In this document: one piece after another, positions 12,301-27,300 of the stretch
Position numbering within the stretch: position 1 is the first letter of the stretch
Layout: each line of letters starts with the position of its first letter
Assembly: GCF_015832195.1 (NCBI RefSeq)
Contig: NC_052018.1
Coordinates: 65,967,666-66,031,665, forward strand
Direction of reading: 5' to 3'
From: Motacilla alba alba
Taxonomy: Eukaryota; Chordata; Aves; Passeriformes; Motacillidae
DNA length: 64,000 bases
Program-made: the position numbers and the translations under genes
Notes under the pieces: model-generated
What the model was told of the DNA's origin: nothing
What the model saw: only the letters and a program-made list of their open reading frames with translations
Database searches by the model: none

Positions 12301-15300
12301 ACTGGAAATTCTGTTGATGCAGTTTTTGAGGATTTTCTGAATCTCTCCAGGTTTTCCTGCTGCCAACTGTTAGTACTGACAAAGTAGCTCTATATTAAGC
12401 TACCTCATATCCATACTAGAAGTGTGGATCATGTGTACTGTCCATGAGCAGTATTTTGGGCAGAAAGTCCTAGACTTGTTGTACAGGTGTTGCAGTCTCC
12501 AAGGCTTATACAGTAGATCTCATACCTTTTATACTTTGGACATGCCCAGGATTTCTGAGAAGAAACTCAATAAATTGTGCAGCCGACATGTATCTGTTTG
12601 GTAATTCCTGTGACTCCCACAAGAAATTTGGCAACATTGGAATATTGAAAGCTGTAGGCTCATATGGAGAAATATGACAGCTCTGTACATGTATACTTCT
12701 GAAGTCACAGTTTAAAGGAAGAGATAGTCCATGTGATTTTTCAGACTCATATGCTGAGACATGACTCTCAATGGGACAAGTGATCACAGCTTGACTTGTT
12801 CTGAACAGTTGTGTGTACAGAATTCTGCAAACAGGAGCTGAAGTACATGGATATTTGCAAGATATGTACTTTTCAGCTCATAGAAAAACAATAAATTAAT
12901 CTTAAAAATAACTGTAAAATGCAATATATTTCCATTACTAAATTCTTAACCCAAGTGTAAACAATTTCAGCAGTGTCTTAATTTTTCTCTTAATTGCTCT
13001 TAATTTTAGATCTGTCCCCAGCTTTGATTCATGAACATCAAAAAAAAAAACCAAAAGCCCATAACAGACTTGGAATAGAATTTCAGATTTGTTCTTTGCA
13101 AAAATGGGACTTCCAAATTCCCATAATAAATAATATTACAGTTAAATTATGTGTATTAAATTATTTTCCACACAGTTTTTGGGATAGTGACTCTTAAATC
13201 AGTAGTTTATTTGCTCACTCTTTCCTTTGTTAATTAAGAGAATATCAAACACCTACAATTTTGCCAGAGGTGAGATTCCTGACCATGTTCCCATGTCCCG
13301 AGCCCATAGAAATTCTATAAAATGCTGCAGGAAGACTTTTACTGGAGCCAGAAATTAAAGTAGGAAGCCATTAGGTTTTTCTCTAAGGAAGCATTCACAA
13401 GTCCCTTCACATAGTGTATGCAGGGTAGTCTGTAATAGGAGGGTTGAGGCAGACCTGGATTTCCAGCACAATCACCTTGTGCAAGATTTAGGTACTGTTG
13501 TGACCTGACATCAAGTCTAACACAGACTGTCCAAATTATGTCAGTGTGCCCCTCAAAATATATTTCTTGATTGTACTGAAAAAGCATAAAAGCTCCAAGT
13601 CAGCACAGCTCCCACAGCTCCTCTTTGAAATGCAGAACAGAAAATCACTGTGTGTGTCCAGCTGCTGGCCAGGTCAATGCTACTAGCTTTAGCATCAGCA
13701 CCTTTAGCACATGTGAAGATATATGAGGGTATATATGAGGAGTTTGGGTGGGGAGAAGGGTGACAAATCTAGGTAAACGGAGACCTGGGATGAAAAGAAG
13801 CTTGCAAGTTTGTTTCTAATAGCCTTTTTAGGCTTTAGTATTTGTCTTTGCAAAGGCAAAGCTAGTCCAGCTAAGCCACTAATAGTATCACATTCAAATG
13901 GGAAGGAAACTGGAAACTGTGCAATTTCTTTCTCCTGCCCAACCTCAAAAAAGAAAAAAAAAAGAGGTGGAAGTGACTCAGTGTATGTCACATTGCAAAC
14001 AAGAGGGCAGTACGACTGAAGGGTGACTAGGCATGAGTTTTTAAATCCAAGATTTTAATCTCTCAAAAGCTAGGACCCTGTCTTTGTAAATTTAATGAGT
14101 GGGCTTTCTGGAAGACTGGCTAACTTCATTTGAACTTCAAGTATCCACAGCTGTGTTGCCTTCACATTAGTTCAGCAATTCTAGCTTGGAGCTGGGGTTG
14201 ACCTGGATAAAGTTGTTTGCCAAAACCATTAAAAAAGAGGCTACTTTTTATTTATACAGTGATAGAAAACAAAAGATGCTATTGTAATCAAGGATGCTGT
14301 TGCTAATTACAGATGTGTACTGTAACTTGCGCAGCAAGAAGTGCTTGTTGGAAAAGGAGTCCTCTATATATTTTTCAAGAATGGAAACAGAAAAAAATTG
14401 AATTGGTTGTAGAATATGAATATTAGTTCTTAGAATAAAACTTTATTGTCAAAACTCAGTAATATCAAAGAACATTGTTTTAATAGTGAAGTGGTAAATG
14501 AAATAGCTTTTATCTCACATTGCAGATGACATGTACTTCTCTAGAAAAACATCAATCTGTCTGTTGCTGATATGTATGTAGGTATTATGATGAAATTTGC
14601 TAATTTTATTTTTCATTTAAAAAAATGAAAGCCCAAACCCATGATAATAAGTTACCAGGTTGCTTCTCTGTCTCTGGAAGGACTGCCCCAAAATCAGATA
14701 TTTTCTTTAACAAAATAATGCAAGATTATAATCAACTCATTACTTTTTTTTTTTTTTCACTGTATAGGAGACCATTCCCTTGTTGCAACAAAATGCTGAG
14801 GTACTCAGTAAAGGTAAGTGTGTGTAAAGTTATAGTCAGAGTTTTACCATTCCCATGTTGTTTGGTGTCAGTGTTAATCCTCTTGTACATATATCAGCAG
14901 TCTTACTTATTTATGGGTGTTGGTTTTACAGGAAAAGATTTCAAAGAAATGGCAATAGTATATATAATTACGTAAAATCTTCAGTTCGGTATTCAAAAAA
15001 ATTCAAACACTTCTCATAAGTCACTCTCCAGGAAAATATGGTGGGTTTTGTACAGACAGCTCTATTTTAAGAACTGTGAATTATAGTATTTTCCTTTTTT
15101 TTTCCCTGAAAAATGGCAAAAACAAGAACCAAAAACCAGCTTTTATTTTAATGTGTGTTCCTTTGAAAGGTGTTTTACATCACTATTAGAAGAGTATTCA
15201 AAATTTTTTCAAAACAAATACCACATTTTTTAAATTACTTTGAATGTTTGAAGGATTTGGTCAGAAAAATAAGAGGCTATTAAAAATAAGAGCACTATAG

Positions 15301-18300
15301 TTGTTTTACTAGAAGACTAACACCCATGCTAACTTTAATTGACAAGAGTGTCTAGCTTTTTCAGCTTTCAGGTACTTTTTCCATAGTGGAAGGAAAGGAA
15401 AAGGCTTTTGGTGCCTTTTCTTATATTGCATTTCTTTCAGTTCTTGAAAAATAGGAGCAAACTAATTTAGAGCCACACATTAGCTCTGTGTGTATTGGTG
15501 ATAATAAAATATTACAAAGCACATTTAAATATAAATCATGTATGTTTCTAATAGCTTTCTCATTTGTTATACCTTATGTTTGAATATTACGTCATCTTTT
15601 TTCCTCAGCAAGCATTCTAAATTTATAGCTGTTCAGTTCTTCTATTCTCAGTTGTTGAGCTATCTCAAAACTTCTTTTTGGGCCAGGTCAAACATTTTCA
15701 GTAACTACTTTTATGAATCTCAGAGAAAAGATGTAGAGAAAGTTACATTACAACACAAAAATTTATTGAGTGGTTGCAAAATCTGACTATATACGTCCGT
15801 GTTTATATTTTGGTACGAATCTGACCTTAATTCTGATTTTCTGATGTGACTTAGTTCAAATCTGTTTGTGTTTAGAAATAGTTAGACTGATTTGTGTGAG
15901 TAGCATCACAGGGGTACTAAGTACCAGAGGCAGGGCTAGGCCTTTGCGTCCTCCAAATTTCTCTGGATTTTTTTCTGTGGGTTGTAAAATAATGCTTCAT
16001 TAGCCTCTCGCTGATTAGAAGCTTTGGACAAGGGGATGTATTTTTCTTTATGTAGATGAATTTAGGTTTGCAGAAATCATATGTATGTATATACATCTAT
16101 ATGTATACCTAATAAGCTGATATTGAAGGTTCTAGGGCACAGTTCAATATGTGGTAGCTTATTGAGGCAGACTGCTAAAGCAGTTGCAGATGCAAGCCCT
16201 AAATTTCTGTATCGAGTTGCTTCAGTTACCATTTGAGTTCTTTAGGTTCGTGGGATAGCTTTTAGTTTTAAACTGTATGCATAATAACTGATGTATGGAT
16301 AATTTCTTGCAATTTTAGGATAATTTATAAGAATGATTGCATACTACTACTTTAAATTGCATATTGTCACTGTGTTGGCTCTGTGTGTCTTTTTATCTTT
16401 GCAGAAGAACATGACAATATCAGTTTAGATACAAAACAAACCTCAGAAAGAGCTGATATGGATATGAAGAGCCAGACAGGGACTAAATCAAAGGATGAAA
16501 CAGCATCAGAAAAGATTTCAGTTTCCAAGGAAACCTGGATTACCTTTGAAGATTTCTGTGTTTGTTTCCAGTAAGGAATAGAGGGTTTGGGTTTTATTCC
16601 ATACAATATACTGCATAACAATGGTAAAATTCAAAAAATGGCTATATAGAAATTGCGTCTTTGTAACAGGTATTCTTTGTATAGCTGTCCTGCCTTTCAG
16701 GGTGGCTTCAAGGCTACGCCTCGGAGCAGACATACTTTCCCTGTTGACAGTGGGTATGTGGCTGTAGCCCTGCTCTGTGCCTTGGGTGGATCCTCCAGAA
16801 TACATTGGAGAACACAACCGGCAGCTCCATAAAGCAGCTGTCAGACTGCAGCTGGGGTGGAAGATTGTAGGTCATGGAGTGTTGTGGCCATTAGGTGCTT
16901 TTAGCACCCATGAGGCACTGGGCAGGCACAGGCTGCATCAAGACAACACAAGTCTAAAAAAAGTAAAAAAAAAGGTTTTTGAAACCTATTGCCATCTGCA
17001 GAGCTTTGCATAATCAACTAGATGTTTTGTCTCATTTTCAATATAATTCCAAGGCATTTATACCTCTGAAAACATAAAAAAGGTGGTGTACTTGTAGCAT
17101 CATATCTTCAGCTTCTGTCTTTCAGATTTAAGGAGCCTGGTACAATAGATATCCTTTAGAGAATATAAAATTGCTGAGGGAAGTCATTTTGTCACAGAAA
17201 TTTCACCCAGTTCTTTTCTTGTTTGAATGTGCTTCATTTCTTTATGAAGCTTCTATTTTCACAAATAAGTGGTTAAATTCTACTCACTCTCTGAAGGAAA
17301 ATGTATAACATGTATAACTTTTATATACCAGCCAGTAGTAAAGGAACTTTAGGAATAAAAAATCATAGATCATTTTAGGCCTTGTTAAGATTTCCATGCT
17401 ACTTTTAAGTAGTCCTAGGTCCAGGAAGATAGGACATTCAGAGAAAAAAGGCATCACAAGCAATTTAATTTCCTTTAAAAGTGTTGGTCACTTACGGAGA
17501 ATGTGAACTATGAACTTTCTACTTTATTAGCCAAATGTTAAAGTACCGTTGACCTTTTGTAGACCAATACTAATATTAATTAAGGCAAAAAGCATTTGTC
17601 AGTTTCTTATCTCTAAATGACTGAGAGTTTATTTTTACAGTCCACTGATAAAGTAGCTGTTAATAGAGCATCTTCATTGACCTTTGAAGAATTTATCCCT
17701 CAGAAGAAATTAGGCGCCAAATATTTTGATTGTACATGTTTGTTCAGTTGAAAGCTTTTCCTTCTCTCTCATGCCTACCTTGCAGATAGATTGAAAATAA
17801 GAAGAATGTTCATAGTCCATATGAACTTTGAGAAGTGAGGAATATTTCAGTTATTGTAGAAATTGATATGCCAGCAGTAGATCAGGATTCCTCTGAAGTT
17901 TCTGAGTAACCACAGCATTGGTTTGGATCTGATTCCATCCTCAATTAAAACCGAAGCCATTTATGACTCCCTTGGTGAAATCAAAATCAGAAAAAATTGT
18001 AATCAGGAACTATATAGCTTTCTGAAGGTCTGCAAAGAGCACAGGACTGAAAAAAAATTAATAAAATATATAAACCAGTCCATCTTTCAGCTATACATTG
18101 TATAAAGCTTCATTACAGTAATTTTTATGTGGGTATGGAAGTTTTAGAGTAATATTAGCATGTTACCATTTACAGGTTGAAAATAAACTAATTAGTGGGC
18201 TGACCTCCAATGGAAAAATGTAGAAATGCAGCAAATATATGAATTAATTTCAGCTGCTTTCTCTGAGAATAATTTTATTCACCTGTATTATACTCAAAAA

Positions 18301-21300
18301 TGTTGAACCATTTTTGAGAAATAGCTGTGAGTCTGACTTGTGAAAGTAAAATTAATGTCTTGTGCTATGAAATAGGCATTTACCTAAACGACGTAATTTC
18401 TGCTGATTATTTTCTTGCAGTCATATATATCTTATATTTCAATTTTGTATTCTTCTTAGGAGGCTGTATCTTTTCCACAAGCCACATACATATGCTTATA
18501 ATTATCAGAAGACATGTTTTAAGGTAAATGACTGTATTGTGCTTCTTTTTTTCAAAATCTTACATAATTAGATAATACATATAATCCTAAAGGATATTGG
18601 TAGAGCATATAGAACTGCTATTACTGAAAAATAATAATGCATTAAGATTACTGTAGTCAATACAAATGTATGTTTGCAAGCAAATATTTGGCACTATATA
18701 TATGTGTTTAAGAAAAGGAAAAATGCTGTGGAATGCTACTGTACAATAACAAAAAATGGCTTATGTAAATAAAAATGATAGTGAATCGGATCTAAAACCA
18801 CTCTTTATTTTGATTTAAAACTACCTTTTAGCAATTTGGTGTCTAAATTGAATTTAATGATGATCCAGCTACAGAATCTGCTCTTCAATTATCCTTTATC
18901 TTCCCCTGTTACCTAAAACCCAAACTGTGAGTTTAGCATAATACTCCATTTTCTCTGTAAATGCTAAGTCCTTTTGCTATTTACAGCACCCTGCTGAGGG
19001 CCTTAGAAATACTCTCTAGTTACATTTGAATAATGGAATTTCTGTAAACCTGCCATTAGTTCATATTATCAGAAGGTTATTCAGCATGCTTGAATATCCT
19101 GTCCCAGCTCCTATTTTATACTGTATCTGAAGTGTAATTGTAGGGTACTGAAATGTAAACTCCAGGCGTGAAGTTCATGTAAAATCCTGTTCTGCAAAGG
19201 TTAACTACATGGATTAATGCTCCATAATTGCAGTACACCTGCAATTTCCCACCTCTCTGTAATCACATCACAAGAAATTTTCCTAGTGACTGCACGATAT
19301 ACTTTCGTAAGCCATAATCAGCATTAAGACTGGGTAAGCCTGTGTGCTCTTGTGCCAAAAAAAACCCTAACCCTTTGCTGCAAAACCATTTTGATTTCCA
19401 ATATTGGAGGAGATGATATGTTTACAGTATTAGGTAAATTTTGTATCATGCTTATAAAAGAACACATTCATATTACGATAGAAAGATAAATATACAAAAA
19501 CAATGGATTTATATAACTCTGGAATATCCAGGAAGACCTGTACTGTAATAGTTCTGAAGAAAGAAGCTCATTCACCATTAGATTTTGAAGAATTACTAGG
19601 AACAATAGAACCATTCTATAGTTTCTAATATTGGCATAGGAATAATGTATTAAAGTTAAGAGAGAAAGATGTTGTCCTTATAGAGATTTGTAGGAGAAAA
19701 GCCCCTTCGTAAGGGAGGATCACTCATATCTACAAATTCAAAGAGTACATATTTCTTTTAAGCTTTCTGTAATTAATTAGAATCAGAAAGTTGCAGCAAA
19801 CCCCAAAATTTTTGGTCTTCTGCTAATTGTTGTTTGGCAAGTAAAAGTACTTAATTTAGGTACACATGACAGTAAAATATAAAAGTAGATATATTCGCAT
19901 ACAAAAAACTTAAAAACTTCTGTTTCCTTTTATCTCTTAAGTGAACACTATTTACATGCAGCATGAGGCTCTGGGCTTAAATGGCATGTCTGAAATTTGG
20001 AAGAAGTAGTGACAATTAATTGCTTACTTCCCATACCATAGCTAAGGTCACCATATCCAAAATCATAGTCCTACTTTCTATGAGGCCGGTTGGACAGCAT
20101 TCAGTGCAAGTGAATGAACAAATCTCCCTTTTTCTATACAGTCTTCTGATGAGGATATCTTCTATTATTTACTTGTGGACAGTCTGATGCCTATTGAAAT
20201 CCTGGTTAGCTTTTCTGCATTAGTGCACTGGTATGCTACTGAAGGTAAGGCCAACACACAGAAGAACATGTCAGTGTTGTGTTTTCCCATTCTTGAATAT
20301 GTTTGTGCTGTTGTGTTTGTCTGTTGTGTTCTTGGGTACAGCTTGAGAGTTTAGCAATAGTTTGAAATAGTGAAATTGGTTTTAAGGAATACACTAATAT
20401 TCAAGCAATGCTTCATCATTATTTCATATAGATGATGAGCATTTTCATGAAAGAAACCCTCCCTTTTCTGTTTATTATGTTTTGCTGGAAGCTTTTCATC
20501 TGCATATTTCTGGAATGGATTTCCTTGTGTTTCTTTTCTACAAATTCCAGTCTTGTGAGCTACTTTATGCCTTAGCTGATCATAATGCAGCAAAAACAGC
20601 AATATAACAAAAATATTTTCTGAAATTGTTTTTAAACTGGTACACCATAAGCTCTCAAGTACCTTTAAGTTGTCTTTTTCAAAACCTAACAACTTGAATG
20701 ATTTAAATAATTATTCCTTGTATTTCATGAAAAACACAGAATGGAATTCAGGAGAGTGATAGCATTTTATGGTAGTTGGCTTAGGTTAATCAGATATTTA
20801 AACACTTGATTTGGATGTAATTTAGTGATCTAGAGTGGAGTAGAGAGAACTAAATGAATGCTCAAAAAAACCAAACTGACCATTCTGTTTAAATAATTAA
20901 ACTGTAAGCTATAAATGTAAATAAATATATATTTTTATTGCTATATACTTAATTTTCATGTGGACAGAAAGGATTTGTTTGGACTTTTACAACTGCCCTA
21001 AGTGACTTGGAAGATGTCTGATGTGATACCCTAAGTTTTTAATAAATACCTAATTTATTTCTTTAACACCATCTAGCCTCTGTCCTATGTAGCCTCTCAA
21101 GGCATCAGATGTCAACATCTTAGTAACACATTTTCTAGCAAATAGTACAAAATAGCCATGCTTTGTACCACCAATGCATTTTAAGTGACTGGTTTTTTCT
21201 GTGTTAGCAAAACCTAAATGAATATTTTAATGATTGTGAAGTAGCTACAGGTTCTGCACAGGTGTGTCTGAATGTTATTCACCCTCCCCATATTATATGG

Positions 21301-24300
21301 GTTGTTATTTGTTTTGTTTTTGTTTTGTTTTCTTAACCTAGGTACTAAACAAGACTGTTCAACAGGTGTGCTGAGGGTTGAATATTTCTCTTGGAAATCT
21401 ATGGCTCCTGGAGAACTTGTGTTAAAAATGCATACATCTGCAACCAAAGCTACTGTGGTAAATCTTCCTGTTGGGTATGTATGAAGCTTCATCTCTGTCC
21501 TGACTCTTTGGTTAAGGCTTGAAATGATTGTTTACACAGTAACCCAGTAAGAGTTTATTTCTTAAAATGTAAGTTTTGGGAGTATCAGACTGGTTGATAG
21601 CTAGGATTTGGTAAGACTGCCAAATTACTGTGAATCTACCAACACTTTTATAACAATTCTGAGTTCTTTACTCTTACTTAGGACCATTTAACGAGAAAAA
21701 TCACACTGACTTGCTTAAAAATATATTTAAATTCCTACAAATTCCTACTTAAAAGTGTTTCTAACTAGAATAATTTGAAATGTTCCCTGAAGTATCAAGA
21801 AAAATGTAAGAATTAGCATTCTTAGTGGAACTGTAAAAGCATGATGCTACCCTAGGAGGCTTCAATACTTTTCTTGAAAAAGGATTTAAGAAACATGACA
21901 GGAGAAATTATTCATGAAGTCATGCATATCTCACTTTCCATTCACATATTGCTTAATATGATTTTTTCTTTTTGCGTGTAACTCTAAATATTCAGTGTGG
22001 GGCATTGGCTGATTGTTTAAATAAAGAAATAGATAAAAAACAAGAGCCCTTGATATGTTATTTTCTGAAAACCCGTCCAGGAAACCAGGAAAATCACATC
22101 TTCATATCCTGTCATAAGCATAATATTCCTGCCTGATTAACTGAGGCTTTCTACTTCCCCAAAAAGAGAAAATAATCAGTTAAAATTCAAAGAGATGAAA
22201 CAAAATGTATTTAAAAAAAAATAAGTAAGATGTCAAATAAATAGGCATAGAAAGAAAATACCACAACTCCAACATACTGAAATTAAGTCAAAGATCTTTA
22301 ATAGTGCTCTTTATTTGTTTTGATTCAGGCTAAAACTGGAATAGTTATTATTATGTTTATAGAGTACATTCACATCTAGTTCTGGATTCACATGTATTTT
22401 CTCAGTGTAGTTTCTAAAAGCTGTATCTCTGTGTACTGTAGGGAGGCCAAAAATGTGTATCTTTTTGCACCTGTAAATTTCAAAGGTAACAGAGGTACCA
22501 TCAGCTCAAATTTATAAGCTTCCAACGTTTGATTCTCTTTACTCCAGTCAGAGATAAGAGTCAGATTTAATTTACAAAAGGTGTGGGAGACAAATGGGCT
22601 TATTGACCACTCCCTATTTCATTCCAAAAGAGAAGTCAGCTGGTAAGCTTGGAAGGCATTATCTTCCCACTGTCTGTTAGTGGCTAAGGAGCCTTTAAAT
22701 TTCAGTCCAAAGAAGATGTAATTAAAAACTACCAGTGTGTCTGGGGGGCATGAACTCTTCTTTCTTACTCTCACAGCTGAATCTCTGGTTAACACGTTGA
22801 AGCTGTGGCCTGGAGAAGCTTCTTCACCTAAATGCAATTCTGACAATGATACTACCAAATGTGTGGAAGGAGAAGCTTAAGAACTGTTGAAATTAAAACA
22901 AAACAAACAAAAAAAAAAGTTGTTTGTTTGGGTTTTTTTCTTGATTTTAGGCGACACATCCTGCTCTTCACAGTTACTTGTCCCATAGGGCACCACATTC
23001 AACTGTGTAGCATGGTGCCATGTGTCTTTGGAGAAGAGGATGCTGTGTTTCCAGCTCTTCAGAAGGTGTGCATAGTGACTAATCAAACACTGTGGTAACA
23101 GTTTTTCTGACTACTAATTAAAGTGAAGTAGTATTGGATTTCCATTTAGAGTTATTATATTCAATGGTATAGTATTAATTTTAATATGAAATTGGTAAGG
23201 GCATAAAAGATATGTGTTTTACAGCACAACAGGTACTGGATGCATGGTGCAAAAATTATATAAATATGTAAGTTAAAATTGGGTAGTATTGTGGTTTACA
23301 TAGAAGTGCAACATAAAATGTGAAAAATGCTTTTGTTGAAATATATATGTCAGGGTAGGGTATAACTCACTCTTTGAGGCATGTCATAAAATATATATAA
23401 ATATTAATTAATACTTAAAAATACCTGCCTATTTAAATAAAACCTCACATCAGTGAAGTATGTTTGGTCCCATGAGATCGCATATTACTCACCAGGTCTG
23501 AAAGCAGCTTTTATATGTAAAATGAGCAATTTAATCAAACAACTTTTCATAGCTGAGATAAGAGGCCCAGGGGAGAAATTACTACAGCTTTTGTTCTTCA
23601 TTGTCCATAATTCAGACACCACTGTTATCCTTATTTCAAGGTTTCTCTAGCAAGCAGTAGGCCCAAATATTTGTTGAAGTCCCTGAGGGGAGGGAATGTA
23701 TTTTGTAAAGAACATTTGTGCAAAAACATTTTAAAAGGTGAGTGTAACAGTAAATTTACTAAGCAATGTAGATTCTAGGTCCTAATAATAGAGCACTAAA
23801 ACAGCTTGTGCAAATTAATCATATTTATTGTGGTAAAGAAGTTGAAATATAAGAAGTTGCATCATTAAAAATATCTTGTGGCTGTACTATCCCCTTGCCT
23901 TCAATTTTTGGATGAAAAGGTATTTCTCATTGAGAAAATAAAGCAGAATTTTAACCTTGGGTTTTTCTTGCACTTCTTTTTGAAGCAACGTCTTTGCAGG
24001 CTGTCATTTGCAGGAAAGCATCCACGTTCTTGCACAGAAATCCTGATGAAGATGGTTGATGCTTTAGGCAGCATGTATTTGATCATTGCTTTCAGCAGGA
24101 TACTAACACTAATTTGTCCTTGCATAACAGAAGATGCTGAGCACTTCAGCTGACACTGTTATCACTGCAGTAGAAAGTCTCTACATGGATCTTATTTTTG
24201 ATTAAATTTCCTAGGACTAATGATATAGGAGAAATAAAACAATGAATAAGATATACCTTATGGTGCCTGTTATTTATTTCACTGGCTAAAATCAGTGACA

Positions 24301-27300
24301 AGCTGATATGCTTTTAAATATCAGAGACATAATTGATTTTTTCCAAAAGTTTTGTACTTCATCACAGAAAAAACGTTTGTATTCTGTCATGGCCCAGAAA
24401 GAAGACCAAAGAAAATCTTAAAGCAATCTTTCTGACAATGGTTGGTTTATTCTCTTTCCTCAGGAGAGCTCTCGATTTATAGAACAGGCTACAGCTATCC
24501 TGAGAGCTGTTGGAAATGTGATAAATAATTACAGCAGTAAGGATGAGCTTCCTAAGGCCTTGAAGGAATTGGAAGTATCTTATTGTCCCCCTGGCCTCCA
24601 TGATACTAAAATAGCTGAAGAAAACATCAAGGTGAGCAAATAATTTGAACGAGCACGTATCTAAAAGTTACAGAAGCTGGATAACTGCTTCATGTTGTCA
24701 TTATCCTCTTCAAAACAATGCCTGTGCACTTACGAAGGACCACCTGTATGCTGTGAATGTGGCATTCATTATAAAGTGTAAGCCCAAATGATATAACTTG
24801 CAACTGTATGATAATTATCTTCTTTTAAGAAGAGAAATTTCAATGTGCACAGAGTACCACATTCTAAATTGAGTCTATTTTTGTTGATCTAGTTTAGCAT
24901 ACTTTGGGGCAGAAAGCATGAGCTGTATTTATATTAAAACTTCATTTTGAATTTGAAAGATACTACCTGAAATGCAGAAAAGTCTAATGGTTGCTTTCTG
25001 AGCCTAATGTTGATGGAACAGAAAACATTATTACAGCTTATATTTCTGAAGGCAGTAATGAGTTCTTTCGTTCACAGTATTCCAAGTTGGTTTTCTCTGT
25101 TTCTTGAAACTACAGCATTCTTATTCAACTTTTCTACTCTCTATGTAAAATGAATTAAAGACACATGATGAAAACATTAAACTTTTCTGTAGATCTCTAT
25201 GCTTTGGCTTTCCAATATTATGTTATAGCTTTCCAATGTTATAAAAGATTGCAACAAAACATTTTTATAGAAGATACACTAGTTTTTATGTGTATGCAAA
25301 TGTTGATCGTATTGCTATAACTTGATTTTTATAAAGTCAGTATTTTATATATTCCAGATTCGTTTATTTTTATCAAAGTACTAGAATGCTCATGCAGTTT
25401 AGACTGTTTATGCGTAGTTTAGAAGACTGAATAGAAAAAAAGGGTTTAATATTTTTTATAATCACTGCTATTAAAAATTAGAACACTGGCACTTTTATAT
25501 ATAGGCTGAACACCAGCTCAAATTCAGCAAAATAACAGAATTAATAAAGAATTATTACAGGTGCACCACTCATGAAAGAGGTAATTTACATGCCAAGTCT
25601 ATCAGGAAAAAAAATTGCTTTGAATTCGGGAATGGCATAAAAAAATTTTAAATGCAGATGCTCATGTGAAATATGTGCAAAACTTTGAGACCTTAAGAAA
25701 AATTCAGTAGTCATAAACACACATATCCCTTAATTTCTCCTCCTCTAAGACCAATGTATAGCTGAAAAAAAAAGACAGAAATTAGATAAATGAAAGGCAT
25801 TGAGCTGACAGTGATTCAAGGATGAAAATGTGGAAATTATCCATCTTTAATACAAACAGTGAAAAATTGTTCTGAATACAAGAAAGGATCTACTGTATTC
25901 TTTCTTTCCTAGTTTTACAAATTTAAAAATAAAGGACATGTTTATTAGTATTAAAATACATAAAATATATTTCCATAAAGCAGAAAAATCTGAAACTAAG
26001 GGCAATGAAACAGAAAAAATCTTGTCTTTTCCAGTAAGTTGTTATTATGTTCTTAAACTCAGATTATGAAACAAGTTCTGTGAAACACACTCCAAAATTC
26101 CCATCTACTAGGAGTGGAGGAGGAAAAGACTGGATTTCTGATCTTTAAAGAGAATCAATATGTCAAAGCATAAAAATAGAGCCAAATCTTTCCATGCTGT
26201 GGCACTTCCTAATCCCGAAAGCATTCCCATTAAGTTACTTGTCTCTATTCTGAAACCTCGAGTTTAGAACTCTTATTGTCATTATAGCAATTATAATATG
26301 TTCTTCTGTCCTCTGGTATGAGGCCACCAACCCCTCACGTGTAAACTAGGATGTTTCTGGGTGATAAACACACTGTAGAATAATTCCTATTTTCTTGTTT
26401 TTCTAAGCCAGGCAGGAAACAGGTTTTCTCTCTGTTGTTGTCTTGAAGCATTATAGTCCTACAGTTGGGATTCATTTTCAGATACAGTATTTGTTAGAGG
26501 AAGTTAAAGATTTCATTTTTACATGGTAAGAGAAGAGGGAAACAGTTTTTGAAACAATAATGAGAAGCAATATAAATCTTTATATATGCATCAATCTTTG
26601 AATGCTTTTCCTCTTTCTGATTTTAGGTTTTCAATAATGCATTTTGGTATTTGATTGAATATGTATCTGACAAGAAGGATCTTTACAGATACAAATTTGC
26701 CTTCAGGTCCTTTACTTTGGATTTTGAAGATACTGATATTTCTGGGGATGACACTGTGTTTTCAGGTAATGTATTGATATTGCTAATCACTTCAAATATA
26801 TCTGCCCATTCTTATTTTCAGGGAAGCCAACTCTTCTCTGTTCTTGTTTTTTCTTACTTAAGTAGGCACGATTAATTTTTAAGCCTGAGACTTTAACTGT
26901 TGACAGGACATCTGAGGCTCATTTCAGAATAGAAATTATCCTTTCCTTTGTTCCAGAAAGTCTGCTTACCCTTTTTTAATTTATAAAACTGCCCTTGGTC
27001 TTCTTTGATTTGCATTTGTCAGTGTTAATAAACATTAGCAAACATCTGCATTTTTTACCTGCTGTACTGCACCTCATCACTTTTGTTCAATTTATCAGCT
27101 GAAAAGACCTTAAATGCCTATATTGTACACAAAATGAGAATGAAGGAAGACTCAAGTTAGTACCCTCATTGGAAGTTCAGCTATTTCTTAGTGTTGGGTT
27201 GAGAGGTTTCTGTTTGTTTTTTGAGGGGGGGAAGGGTATTTAAATTTTTGTTGTCTTGCTCGCTTGCTCACTTGCTTGCTTGTTTTTTAAGCTTGTTATT

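Larger units (their letters stand above)
6502..14767 (+). other. ADGB: Intron between exons 4 and 5
   Basis: The longest intron in the window at 8.3 kb. It contains an antisense LTR (8077-8758) and a short telomere-like run (9217-9237). Open frames within it, up to about 108 codons on either strand, show no splice sites or recognisable motifs. The phases of exons 4 and 5 fit each other, so no exon is required between them. Confidence 0.7.
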
